DNA of 64,000 nucleotides. It comes from CAVVUC01 sp963751395. Lineage in GTDB: Bacteria; Verrucomicrobiota; Verrucomicrobiia; Chthoniobacterales; Chthoniobacteraceae. This document shows, one piece after another, positions 54,629 to 62,221 of the stretch. The number at the start of each line of letters is the position of its first letter. Positions within the stretch are counted from its first letter, which is position 1. Both the position numbers and the translations under genes were made by a program. The stretch covers positions 248,001 to 312,000 of the forward strand of contig CAVVUC010000003.1 in assembly GCA_963751395.1 (NCBI GenBank). Reading direction: 5' to 3'. The notes under the pieces were generated by a model. It saw nothing but the letters and a program-made list of their open reading frames with translations, ran no database searches and had not been told where the DNA came from.

Positions 54629-55477
54629 TCATTCATCGTTCGCCTCGCGGATATTTTTGGAGCCTCCCGGCGGTAGATAGTTTTCACCAGTCACGACACG
54701 CCTGCCGGTTTTGGCTTCGAGTTCCAGGCGGGCGCGCTTGGCAATTTTCCCGCCCGTCTTGGCGGCGGCTTTGTTCTCCGGCATACCGGTCGCATTCACG
54801 GTTTCGGCAATCTGGCGGGTGGAAAGTTCCGCGAGGGCGGTGAAGATGAGTTCGGCCTCGCTCATGTGGTCGCGGAGGTTCTGGGTCTTGAGACCTTTCA
54901 AATCCTTGTGCGCCGTGACGCTGACACCGCTCCATTCCTGATGAATCAGGTTGGTGAGGATGGCGTATTCGTCGCCTTTCTTGATGTCGTGCGCGGCCCA
55001 GTAGTCAGTGAGCTTGTTGCGGGTTTCCTGCCCGGTCATGCGTTGCTGAATCCATTTTTCGCTGCGGCCATGTTTCTGCCAGGTGGCGCGGGCGCGTTCG
55101 AGGGCGCGGGCGGGGTCGGACATCTCCTGCATCCGCTCGTAGCCGGTTTTGGCCAGCCAGAGTTTAATCGGCTCGGCCTTGGGGCTGGGGACGCTCTGGA
55201 CGAGGCGTAGCAGGGTTTCGGCATTGGCGACGTCGGTGAGCCGTTGCTTTCCGTCTCCTGCCGCCATTTTCAACTGGTGACAGTTTGTCACCAGTTGACT
55301 TCCTTCCTTCCCAAGCCGCTCTTTCAGCTTGTTCCAGTATTTTCTGGCCGTCTGAAAGTCGGGTTGTTGGGTGAGGACTTGGATGATGTCCACGACAGAG
55401 AAGAACCACGTCTCGGTCTTCTCATCGTAGAGGCGGCGGATTTCGTGTCCCTCAAAAATGGCCAGGTCTTTTTTCAT
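54629..55477 (-). CDS. BRO family (Bro-N) DNA-binding protein
   Basis: The 282-residue protein has an N-terminal Bro-N domain (LAIFEGHEIRRLYDEKTETW, FSVVDIIQVLTQQPD). The middle block VQSVPSPKAEPIKLWLAKTG YERMQEMSDP and the end (LRDHMSEAELIFTALAELST, ENKAAAKTGGKIAKRARLEL) match chromosomal full-length members, some of which are called antirepressor-like. Many are phage-derived regulators, but no phage gene is near. It lies between sulfatase remnants A and B. Confidence 0.85.
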   Translation of the reverse strand: MKKDLAIFEGHEIRRLYDEKTETWFFSVVDIIQVLTQQPDFQTARKYWNKLKERLGKEGSQLVTNCHQLKMAAGDGKQRLTDVANAETLLRLVQSVPSPKAEPIKLWLAKTGYERMQEMSDPARALERARATWQKHGRSEKWIQQRMTGQETRNKLTDYWAAHDIKKGDEYAILTNLIHQEWSGVSVTAHKDLKGLKTQNLRDHMSEAELIFTALAELSTRQIAETVNATGMPENKAAAKTGGKIAKRARLELEAKTGRRVVTGENYLPPGGSKNIREANDE

Positions 55478-55499
55478 GATGGCGCGATGAATCAGAATC

Positions 55500-55748
55500 C
55501 TACTTCTTCAAATACTTGATCGCCGTGGTGCCGATGGTGCCGTTGAAAGTGAGCACGTTCGGCACGCCCTTCGGCAGACGATCCGGTTCGACGCGACGTT
55601 TGTGGACGGACTCCTGCAACTTCGGCCCCGCTTTGCTGGCGGAAGGCGTCGGCGGGAACGGCAGAACGGAACCGTCATCAGGCGTGGCGGCGAAGACTGC
55701 GGCGGTGAAACCATACAATGCGGCGAGGAGTGTGAGTTCAGTTTTCAT
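55500..55748 (-). pseudogene. Internally deleted arylsulfatase, remnant B
   Basis: An 82-codon frame joins sulfatase N-terminus (TLLAALYGFTAAVFAATPDD through RLPKGVPNVL) in frame to the C-terminal TFNGTIGTTAIKYLKK. The start overlaps the yhcG stop by ATGA. It could be translated as a small secreted protein, but the catalytic core is missing. Confidence 0.8.
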
Positions 55749-56938
55749 GGTTTGGATTTTCCTAGTTCGTGTTCCAGTTCCGCAATCGTCGGCAGCGAGC
55801 CGCGCAGGTTTTTCGGCAACGATTCCACCAGGCGCGTCTGCCACTGCGCCACGCCGATGGGCTTCTTCACGTCGCGCAACGCATACTCGACTTTGAGTTT
55901 GTTCTGCGCGTCCTTGCACAGCAGCAGCCCAATAGTCGGCGCGTCGTCCGGGTGGCTCATCTGGTCGTCCACGGCGGAGAGATAGAAATTCATCTTGCCC
56001 GTAAACTCCGGCTCGAACGGCTTCATCTTCAAATCCACCACCACGAAGCAGCGCAGCCGCAGATGGTAAAACAACAGGTCGAGCGAGAAATCTTCGCCGC
56101 CAACTTCGAGCCGCACCTGCTGCCCGACAAACGCGAAGCCCGCGCCGAGTTCGAGCAGGAACTGCCGGATGTGCTCCACCAATCCGCGCTCCAGGTCGCG
56201 CTCGTGCGCATCCTCCGAGAGCGAGAGGAAGTCGAACGTGTAAGGGTCTTTCAACACCTCCCGCGCCATGTCCGATTGGGCAGGCGGCAGCGTGCGGTCG
56301 AAGTTCGTGATGGCCTTGCCGCTGCGTTCATGGAGTTTCGTTTCGATCTGCACCGTCAGCACCGCCCGGCTCCAGCCATGCTCCAGCGTCTTGCGCGCAT
56401 ACCAGAGGCGCACGGCGGGGTCTTTCACTTTCTCGATGAGCAAAATGTTCGAGCCCCACGGCAGCAGCGCCAGCGGTTCGGACGGGCCGTCCAATTGTGC
56501 CACAGGCTGTGGCACAATTTGTCCAGCAGCCTGCTGGACGATTGCGCCGGGCAATTCTCCCACGGCTTGTGGGAGAATTTCGCCTGTGATTCCCGCCCCG
56601 CCCAATTCTCCCACAGCCTGTGGGAGAATTGACAGCGCATCGTACGCTTCCGCGAAAGCCCGCATCCGCATCAGGTTGGTGTAGGAGAAGCCGCCCATCT
56701 CCGGGAATTCCGCCGCCAAGTCCTTCGCCAATCGTTCCACCACCTTCGTGCCCCAGCCCTCCGCTTTCTGCGCCCGCAAAATCTCCCGCCCGATGTGCCA
56801 GTAGAGCAGAATCAACTCGCGGTTCACCGACAGCGCCGCCTTCACCTGCGCCGTGCGGACGCGGGCTTTCAAGTCCGCGAGCAGCGGGGCATAGCTGGCG
56901 GGAATCGCGGATTTCTTGAGTCGGGCGTCTGTTGTCAT
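55745..56938 (-). CDS. YhcG-type PDDEXK nuclease (DUF1016) with repeated insertion
   Basis: About 397 residues from ATG 56938. The DUF1016 N-domain (NRELILLYWHIGREILRAQK, FSYTNLMRMRAFAEAY) is followed by a repeat-rich insertion (about 103-150), then PWGSNILLIEKVKDPAVRLW and the nuclease fold: FSLDLLFYHLRLRCFVVVDL KMKPFEPEF with Asp, Asp and Lys of the PDDEXK site. These nucleases recur in restriction and defence islands. The gene starts 24 bp after the helicase stop. Confidence 0.9.
   Translation of the reverse strand: MTTDARLKKSAIPASYAPLLADLKARVRTAQVKAALSVNRELILLYWHIGREILRAQKAEGWGTKVVERLAKDLAAEFPEMGGFSYTNLMRMRAFAEAYDALSILPQAVGELGGAGITGEILPQAVGELPGAIVQQAAGQIVPQPVAQLDGPSEPLALLPWGSNILLIEKVKDPAVRLWYARKTLEHGWSRAVLTVQIETKLHERSGKAITNFDRTLPPAQSDMAREVLKDPYTFDFLSLSEDAHERDLERGLVEHIRQFLLELGAGFAFVGQQVRLEVGGEDFSLDLLFYHLRLRCFVVVDLKMKPFEPEFTGKMNFYLSAVDDQMSHPDDAPTIGLLLCKDAQNKLKVEYALRDVKKPIGVAQWQTRLVESLPKNLRGSLPTIAELEHELGKSKP
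56493..56630. repeat. Four palindromes inside the yhcG coding sequence
   Basis: Perfect or near-perfect palindromes of 19-27 bp at 56493-56519, 56521-56539, 56553-56579 and 56604-56630. Arms include AATTGTGCCACAG, GTCCAGCAG, AATTCTCCCACG and AATTCTCCCACAG. Each encodes a variant of the nonapeptide ILPQAVGEL / IVQQAAGQI / IVPQPVAQL, in frame. Confidence 0.92.
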
Positions 56939-56961
56939 GGCTGGAAATTCAACTTTGCTGG

Positions 56962-59900
56962 TCAAGCCTCCACAGGCACGGTGAGGTTCTCCGAAAAATA
57001 CTTCTCGCAGTAGTGGTAGGGGTGCTTGTTCTCGAACTGCCGTAGATTATCGAGCACGGTCACAATTCGGCATCGCTCGGTGCCACCGTTTGCTGGGCCG
57101 CGCAATCCGCGACCGACCATCTGCATGTAGCGCACGGGGCTGAACACCTGCCGCGCGATGAGAACCATGTCGGTCTTGGGCGCGTCGAATCCCGTGGTAA
57201 GAACTAGGCAGTTGCAGAGCACGCGAATCTCCCCGCGCTGGAAACGGTCGAGGAAGTAGCGGCGAGCAGCCGTGGGCGTTTCGCCACTGACTGCGGCAGC
57301 GGGAATGCCCGCGAGGTGCAATCGCGCGGCCATTTCGCCGGCGTGCTTCACCGAGTTGGCGAAGAACAGGATGGAGCGTTCACCGGCTTGCTGAATGCGC
57401 TCCACGAGAAGCTGGTTGCGCTTCTCATCCACGGCGAGGCGCTGATTGATGGCCTCGAGAATGTTCTCAAAATCCAACCCTTCCCAATTGGTGAGCGCAC
57501 CGAGTTGCGCCAATTCAGCTTCAATCAATTCGGCTTCCGACTTCAAAGCCTCGTGGTCAACGCGTGACAGCACGCCCTGAGAGCGCAGACGGGCGTGAAG
57601 CTCCTCTTGCTTCGTAGGGAGCCAACGGTTGTCGAATCGCCGTGCGAGCCTCTGGCTTTCTTCGTCGTCCATGCGGAACGGCGTGGCGCTCAGGCCGAGG
57701 ATGGGTGGTTCGTCCTTCGGCGGCGCTCCCGGTCTCGGTGCTTCGGCATCCAGCCAGCGGAGGAGATTGGTGTAGCTGGGCGTGATGGCGTGGTGGCACT
57801 CATCTACCACGACGATGCCGGGGTTTTGCAGCCATTCCAAAGACGCGCTGCCCATGCGGCTGTTCAACGTCTGAATGGACGCGATAACGACGATGGGCTT
57901 GTCCGGCTCCTGAATGGGCGGGCTGGGATTTCCACCCCACAAGCGAACAATGCGCAGGTCTGTCTTTTGCGCACCGAGATTGAGCCACACTTGCCGGAAC
58001 GCTTGCACCGCCTGCTCGCAAAGCTCGTCGGTCTGCGCCACCCACACGACGCTGCGTCTTTGACCTTCCGGCTTGAGGACGAGCATCACTACAGCTTCGA
58101 CGGCCACTCGCGTCTTGCCGCCGCCAGTAGGGAGGCTGACCACTGCGCGCCGCCGCGTTGTTCCGCTGGCGACCAGAGCCCGGATGCCGTCCATCACTTC
58201 ATCTTGGAAGTCGTGAAGCGGACGCAACTCAATGGGGCCGCTGATGAATTCTTCCGCCTCACGGCGGGATTCAGGCGACGCGGCGAACGCATCGGGAAAA
58301 CCAATGCTTTTGACGAAGGCGCGCGCCTCGGCGGTGTTCCAACGCAACGGCGGTTTCAAGCCCTCCGCTGCGAGCGTGTCTTTGAGGACCGTGAGCGTCG
58401 CGGGGCCGAGTTGTGCGAGTGTCAATTCCGCGAGTCGCAGCGGCGTGAGTTGCTGGACGAACGTCTTGCCTGCCAAGTCGCCGAGTACCCTCCGCAGTGG
58501 CTCCTCGTTTCTTCCGACTGCGAACAACAGTCGCTCCGCCAGCGTTGCTCCGCGAGCGACATCCGCGCGTCTCTTGTCCACGCCTTCATCACCGAGACGT
58601 TTCAAAGCCTCCGCAGGTTCGCACTGCAACCAACCGGCAGCGGCGATTTCGTTCACCAGCAGTCTGAGCCGTTCCGCACGCGACAGTCTGGCGAGTTGTT
58701 CCGCATCCATGAGCAGGACGTTCTCCCACATAAGACACGGCACGAATTCGGACGCCTCGCCGATTTTCAGCAGCAACCCAGAAACCGGCTGGCAACGCGC
58801 AGTGTCCGCGTCTTCACTCCGCAGAACCTCGGCCAGTTCGGGAGTGACGGAAATGAGCAAGTCGGCGGGGCCTGCCTCCTTCGTCCATGTTGCCGTGATG
58901 AGTTCGGAGAGATTCCGTGCGCCGTTGTTCAGCCACAGCGTCAGTGCGGCGTCATCCAGCGTAACGACGATGCAACTCGGCGTTCGCGCTCGGCCGGCAA
59001 GGTCCGGCGAACCGGTCACGAAAACCTGCGACAACGGAACTTCCCCGGCGTCCGTACGAAGCGACGCGGGAACAACGCCGTCCTTCGCTGCGCCAGCCCA
59101 AAGCTCGCGCAACGAATCGTCTTGGAGGGCAGCCGCATTCGCCAACTCTTTGATGAGAGCAAGCCACAGGCTGCGAAAGTCGGATGGTGTCGCCGGAGTA
59201 GCACCATCAACATCGACCAGCTTTTCCAGCGTCGGCAGCAGCGTTTGCCACTCGGAAATCTTTGTCAGCGCAGGTTCTTGGCGCTTTGCCACGATGGCCG
59301 CCAAGCGGACGGTTTCGTCGCCAACCTGCACTGTGCCGTGCTTGAGCACAAACCACGGCAGCGGATGAGGAACTTGAATCGTGGCGTAATTCGCAACGGT
59401 GCTGTGCTTGAAATCCAACTGCTCCAAAAACCGACCGCGTCGAACCGAGTCAAGCAGCCGTCCAGTGAGCTTCGCGTTCGGCTTACCCGTGAGACTCGGC
59501 GCGAACAACCAGCATTTGGGAAGAGTCAATCCGATCGGCTTAAGATAACTCCATGTCGCGGCGCCGTTCACGTTGTGCTGATAGTGAGTTCTCCACCGGC
59601 TCAACCACTCGCCCAAGCCGTCGTGACCGTGGGTGACATCTTCATACTTTCCAGGCCCAAAGGTTCCCTCTGGGAACTCGCACACGCCGAGTGTCGTCAG
59701 CGATTCTCCATCCTCGCCGTGCGTTTCGGAATCAACGAGCACGTCTCGGTTCGATGAGGCATCGTCGCCGCACACCAACGCGCCGGGCAGAAGAACGGAA
59801 TCAGCCAAAACCCAAGTTCCATCGCGACGGCGAACGCGAATCTGGCTTCTGTTTTGCATGACGAACTGCTTGCGAACAGTTTCGGGTGCCCCGCGCAGCT

Positions 59901-61689
59901 TCGCCCAAAACGCCTGCCACCCGGCGTCGCGCACTTCCTTTGGATAAGTTGGGATTCCGTTGAGTGATTGGCGCAGCACGTCGCCCCACACGCTCTCGTC
60001 GAGCGATTTCACCCTCATCACGGCAGCGAGGATGCGCGTCGCCTCGGCATCGTCGCACAATGCCTGCGCCACCGCTGACCTGTCCGGGACAACCACGCCC
60101 GCTGGAGCGAAGACCACCTTCCCGGCAGTCAGCAGTTCGCCGTCTTCCGATGGGATGATGGCAAGAAGCGGGCGGACCGGATTCCATTCCTGCGGCTTGC
60201 AATCCTTCTCGTAGGCCTCCGCCAGTTTGAGGACTTCACCGGCCTTCGACGCTTCGACGGAAGCCACGTCTGCGAACCACGAAGCGGCATCGTCCTTGCG
60301 AAGATTCGGACCCTGCGGCTCTCCCGATTCCGGTTTCAGTCGCTCGGCGAGAGCATTCAGGCGGCTCCCGCGCTGACGATCGAGACAGGAAGGATGCACT
60401 CTAAGTGTGAGCGATTCGGAATCGGCGAGTGCCTGCCACTGTCGGGCGAGTTCCGCGGTATCCCGAGGATGCCGCCACAAGTCGCGGGCGTGCCGCCGCG
60501 CACCCGTAGCATCGGGAATCACGGCAGCGTTCTCCAATGTCTTCCAAAGCTCCTGCACGAGCGGGGCTGCATCGTCATCCGCTCGTTCCATCTGACGCGG
60601 GAACGCATCCAACACGCGCCCGGGGTCTTCGGGCGTGCAGAGCTTCGGCAAGGTTTCCGCGACAAGCCGCGCCGCCGCCCGCATCAACTCCGCGTTCCAC
60701 TCGCCTCCGATGATGGCGTTGCGGTCGCTGTTCAGCTTCCACGGCGCGTTGAGGATGCCGGGCAGATAGGTCGGTGTGTGCGTCGGGAAGGCGAACCAGA
60801 ACCGTCCAGATTCCTCACGCTTTCCTTCCAAGGGAATCGCCCAAGCCAGAGGCACGGAATCCCGCGCGTGAATGTGAGTCGCGTCACCGACTGCACGCGG
60901 GTCGGTGATGCGAACATCATGTTTCTCCACCCGCCAGCGCGACTTCTCGCCGCCCGCCACCAGCACGCGCTCGTCGCCGTCCGGCTCGACTCGCAACTCG
61001 CGTTCCGGTTCCACGCCGTCGTTGAGTTGCAGCACGACCGGCACGGGCTGGAACAATACGAACTCGGATGGGAAGGCCCGAAGCTCCTGCCGCAGATGCT
61101 CCAATAACTCGGGGGCGTGGATTTCGGCCCGCACAATCGTCTCGGCCCATGAGAACTCACGAAGCACAGGGTCGCCGTCTCGCTCAACCCCATCCAACGG
61201 CCAAGCCAAACGAAGTCCGGGCGCCACCGGCACGTTGAACGTCTCCATCAACTCCCGACAGCATTGCTCAGGGTCAAAGCGGATGCCTCCTCCTGCTTTA
61301 GTGAACACGTGAATCTTGCCGCCAAGTCGAAGCAGCGATTTGAAGCCCAAACCGAATCGCCCAATCTGATTGCCGCGCTTCGGTGACGAGTGCGACCTGA
61401 GCAACGCGCGCACCCCTTCCGCACTCAACGGAGCGCCGGTGTTCGCCACATAGAGTTTTGAATCCCGGAGGAGGACGTGGATGCGATTCCCGTGTTCGAG
61501 CGACAAGCCATCTTCGTGCGCCTCCAGTATTGCGTCCGCGCCGTTTTGAACCAACTCAAGCACTTGCCGGTAGCCGTAGCCGCCCGCGAGCACCGTCTGC
61601 TCGATGCCGTCATGCTCACGAATGTCGTCCGGCAGTTCCTTGTAAGCAGCCAGTCTTGCTGCCCGAAGTTGGTCAATGAGTTCCTTCAT
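56962..61689 (-). CDS. Sacsin-type GHKL ATPase fused to SF2 helicase
   Basis: The 1575-residue protein has an N-terminal Hsp90/sacsin-like ATPase: VLELVQNGADAI (N-box Asn), VANTGAPL and GRFGLGFKSLLRL. The middle (about 350-1120) is not recognised. The C-terminal helicase has Walker A SLPTGGGKT near 1185, DECH (VVVDECHHAI) near 1296, LSATPF near 1333, LTTGFDAP and QMVGRGLRG near 1525. ATPase/helicase fusions of this sort occur in defence islands; phage defence is inferred from neighbours (YhcG nuclease, Res-type helicase). The start at ATG 61689 overlaps a small ORF. Confidence 0.88.
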   Translation of the reverse strand: MKELIDQLRAARLAAYKELPDDIREHDGIEQTVLAGGYGYRQVLELVQNGADAILEAHEDGLSLEHGNRIHVLLRDSKLYVANTGAPLSAEGVRALLRSHSSPKRGNQIGRFGLGFKSLLRLGGKIHVFTKAGGGIRFDPEQCCRELMETFNVPVAPGLRLAWPLDGVERDGDPVLREFSWAETIVRAEIHAPELLEHLRQELRAFPSEFVLFQPVPVVLQLNDGVEPERELRVEPDGDERVLVAGGEKSRWRVEKHDVRITDPRAVGDATHIHARDSVPLAWAIPLEGKREESGRFWFAFPTHTPTYLPGILNAPWKLNSDRNAIIGGEWNAELMRAAARLVAETLPKLCTPEDPGRVLDAFPRQMERADDDAAPLVQELWKTLENAAVIPDATGARRHARDLWRHPRDTAELARQWQALADSESLTLRVHPSCLDRQRGSRLNALAERLKPESGEPQGPNLRKDDAASWFADVASVEASKAGEVLKLAEAYEKDCKPQEWNPVRPLLAIIPSEDGELLTAGKVVFAPAGVVVPDRSAVAQALCDDAEATRILAAVMRVKSLDESVWGDVLRQSLNGIPTYPKEVRDAGWQAFWAKLRGAPETVRKQFVMQNRSQIRVRRRDGTWVLADSVLLPGALVCGDDASSNRDVLVDSETHGEDGESLTTLGVCEFPEGTFGPGKYEDVTHGHDGLGEWLSRWRTHYQHNVNGAATWSYLKPIGLTLPKCWLFAPSLTGKPNAKLTGRLLDSVRRGRFLEQLDFKHSTVANYATIQVPHPLPWFVLKHGTVQVGDETVRLAAIVAKRQEPALTKISEWQTLLPTLEKLVDVDGATPATPSDFRSLWLALIKELANAAALQDDSLRELWAGAAKDGVVPASLRTDAGEVPLSQVFVTGSPDLAGRARTPSCIVVTLDDAALTLWLNNGARNLSELITATWTKEAGPADLLISVTPELAEVLRSEDADTARCQPVSGLLLKIGEASEFVPCLMWENVLLMDAEQLARLSRAERLRLLVNEIAAAGWLQCEPAEALKRLGDEGVDKRRADVARGATLAERLLFAVGRNEEPLRRVLGDLAGKTFVQQLTPLRLAELTLAQLGPATLTVLKDTLAAEGLKPPLRWNTAEARAFVKSIGFPDAFAASPESRREAEEFISGPIELRPLHDFQDEVMDGIRALVASGTTRRRAVVSLPTGGGKTRVAVEAVVMLVLKPEGQRRSVVWVAQTDELCEQAVQAFRQVWLNLGAQKTDLRIVRLWGGNPSPPIQEPDKPIVVIASIQTLNSRMGSASLEWLQNPGIVVVDECHHAITPSYTNLLRWLDAEAPRPGAPPKDEPPILGLSATPFRMDDEESQRLARRFDNRWLPTKQEELHARLRSQGVLSRVDHEALKSEAELIEAELAQLGALTNWEGLDFENILEAINQRLAVDEKRNQLLVERIQQAGERSILFFANSVKHAGEMAARLHLAGIPAAAVSGETPTAARRYFLDRFQRGEIRVLCNCLVLTTGFDAPKTDMVLIARQVFSPVRYMQMVGRGLRGPANGGTERCRIVTVLDNLRQFENKHPYHYCEKYFSENLTVPVEA

Positions 61690-61792
61690 GCGGTTTTGTC
61701 TTCTCGAAGGGATTCCACACCTTATGAAACCCCAATCCCTCGAAGTCCTTCACGTTCACCGCTGCGAATTCCGTCACGCCCTGCGCGGTCAT
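61673..61792 (-). CDS. Small ORF or C-terminal gene fragment before the sacsin-helicase
   Basis: A 39-codon frame (MTAQGVTEFAAVNVKDFEGL, then GFHKVWNPFEKTKPHEGTH) ends 17 bases inside the helicase gene. The composition looks like real protein, perhaps the last residues of a lost upstream gene (a methyltransferase would fit the context). It abuts the 23-bp sulfatase piece. Confidence 0.4.
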   Translation of the reverse strand: MTAQGVTEFAAVNVKDFEGLGFHKVWNPFEKTKPHEGTH

Positions 61793-61800
61793 GGTGCGTA

Positions 61801-61823
61801 AGGAGTGTGAGGTTGGTTTTCAT
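61801..61823 (-). pseudogene. Start-codon fragment of an arylsulfatase, remnant D
   Basis: ATGAAAACCAACC and TCACACTCCT match the starts of remnants B and C, and the preceding GAATCCGACC resembles their leaders (AATCCAAACC). Only 23 bp remain before unrelated sequence. It lies 10 bp after the stop of remnant C, as if two sulfatase genes once stood in tandem. Confidence 0.55.
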
Positions 61824-61833
61824 GGTCGGATTC

Positions 61834-62154
61834 CTATTTCTTCAAATACTTGATCGTCGTCGTGCCGATGGTGCCGTTGAAGGCGAACGGGACTTGGTCG
61901 AAGTAGTCGAGCGAGACGGTTGATTTTAGGTCGGTGCCGATGTCGAAGGTCGCATTGCTGGTGAAGTGGAGCGACATGGCGGGCGGCAGACGCTCCGGCT
62001 CCACGCGCCGCTTGTGGGTGGATTCCTGCAAAGTCGGCCCCGCCTTGCTGGCGGAAGGCGCGGGCAGGAACGGCAGCACCGAGCCGTCGTCGGGTGCGGC
62101 GGTGAAGGCGGCGGTCGTGAGGCCGCACAGCGCGGCGAGGAGTGTGAGTTTCAT
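61834..62154 (-). pseudogene. Internally deleted arylsulfatase, remnant C
   Basis: A 106-codon in-frame join of the N-terminus (TLLAALCGLTTAAFTAAPDD through RRVEPERLPP) to a longer C-terminal part (AMSLHFTSNATFDIGTDLKS, then DYFDQVPFAFNGTIGTTTIK and YLKK). The deletion end points differ from those of A and B. It might be expressed as a small exported protein. Confidence 0.8.
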
Positions 62155-62221
62155 TTGGCTAAGGTAACTTTTGGTATGATTCATACCGTCCTGAACCGGA
62201 TCGCATTCTCCACCTCTCCAG

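Noticed and set aside
54629..55477. Prophage, suggested by the BRO-family protein
   Set aside because: No integrase, capsid, terminase or lysis gene is visible; BRO proteins also occur in chromosomal islands.
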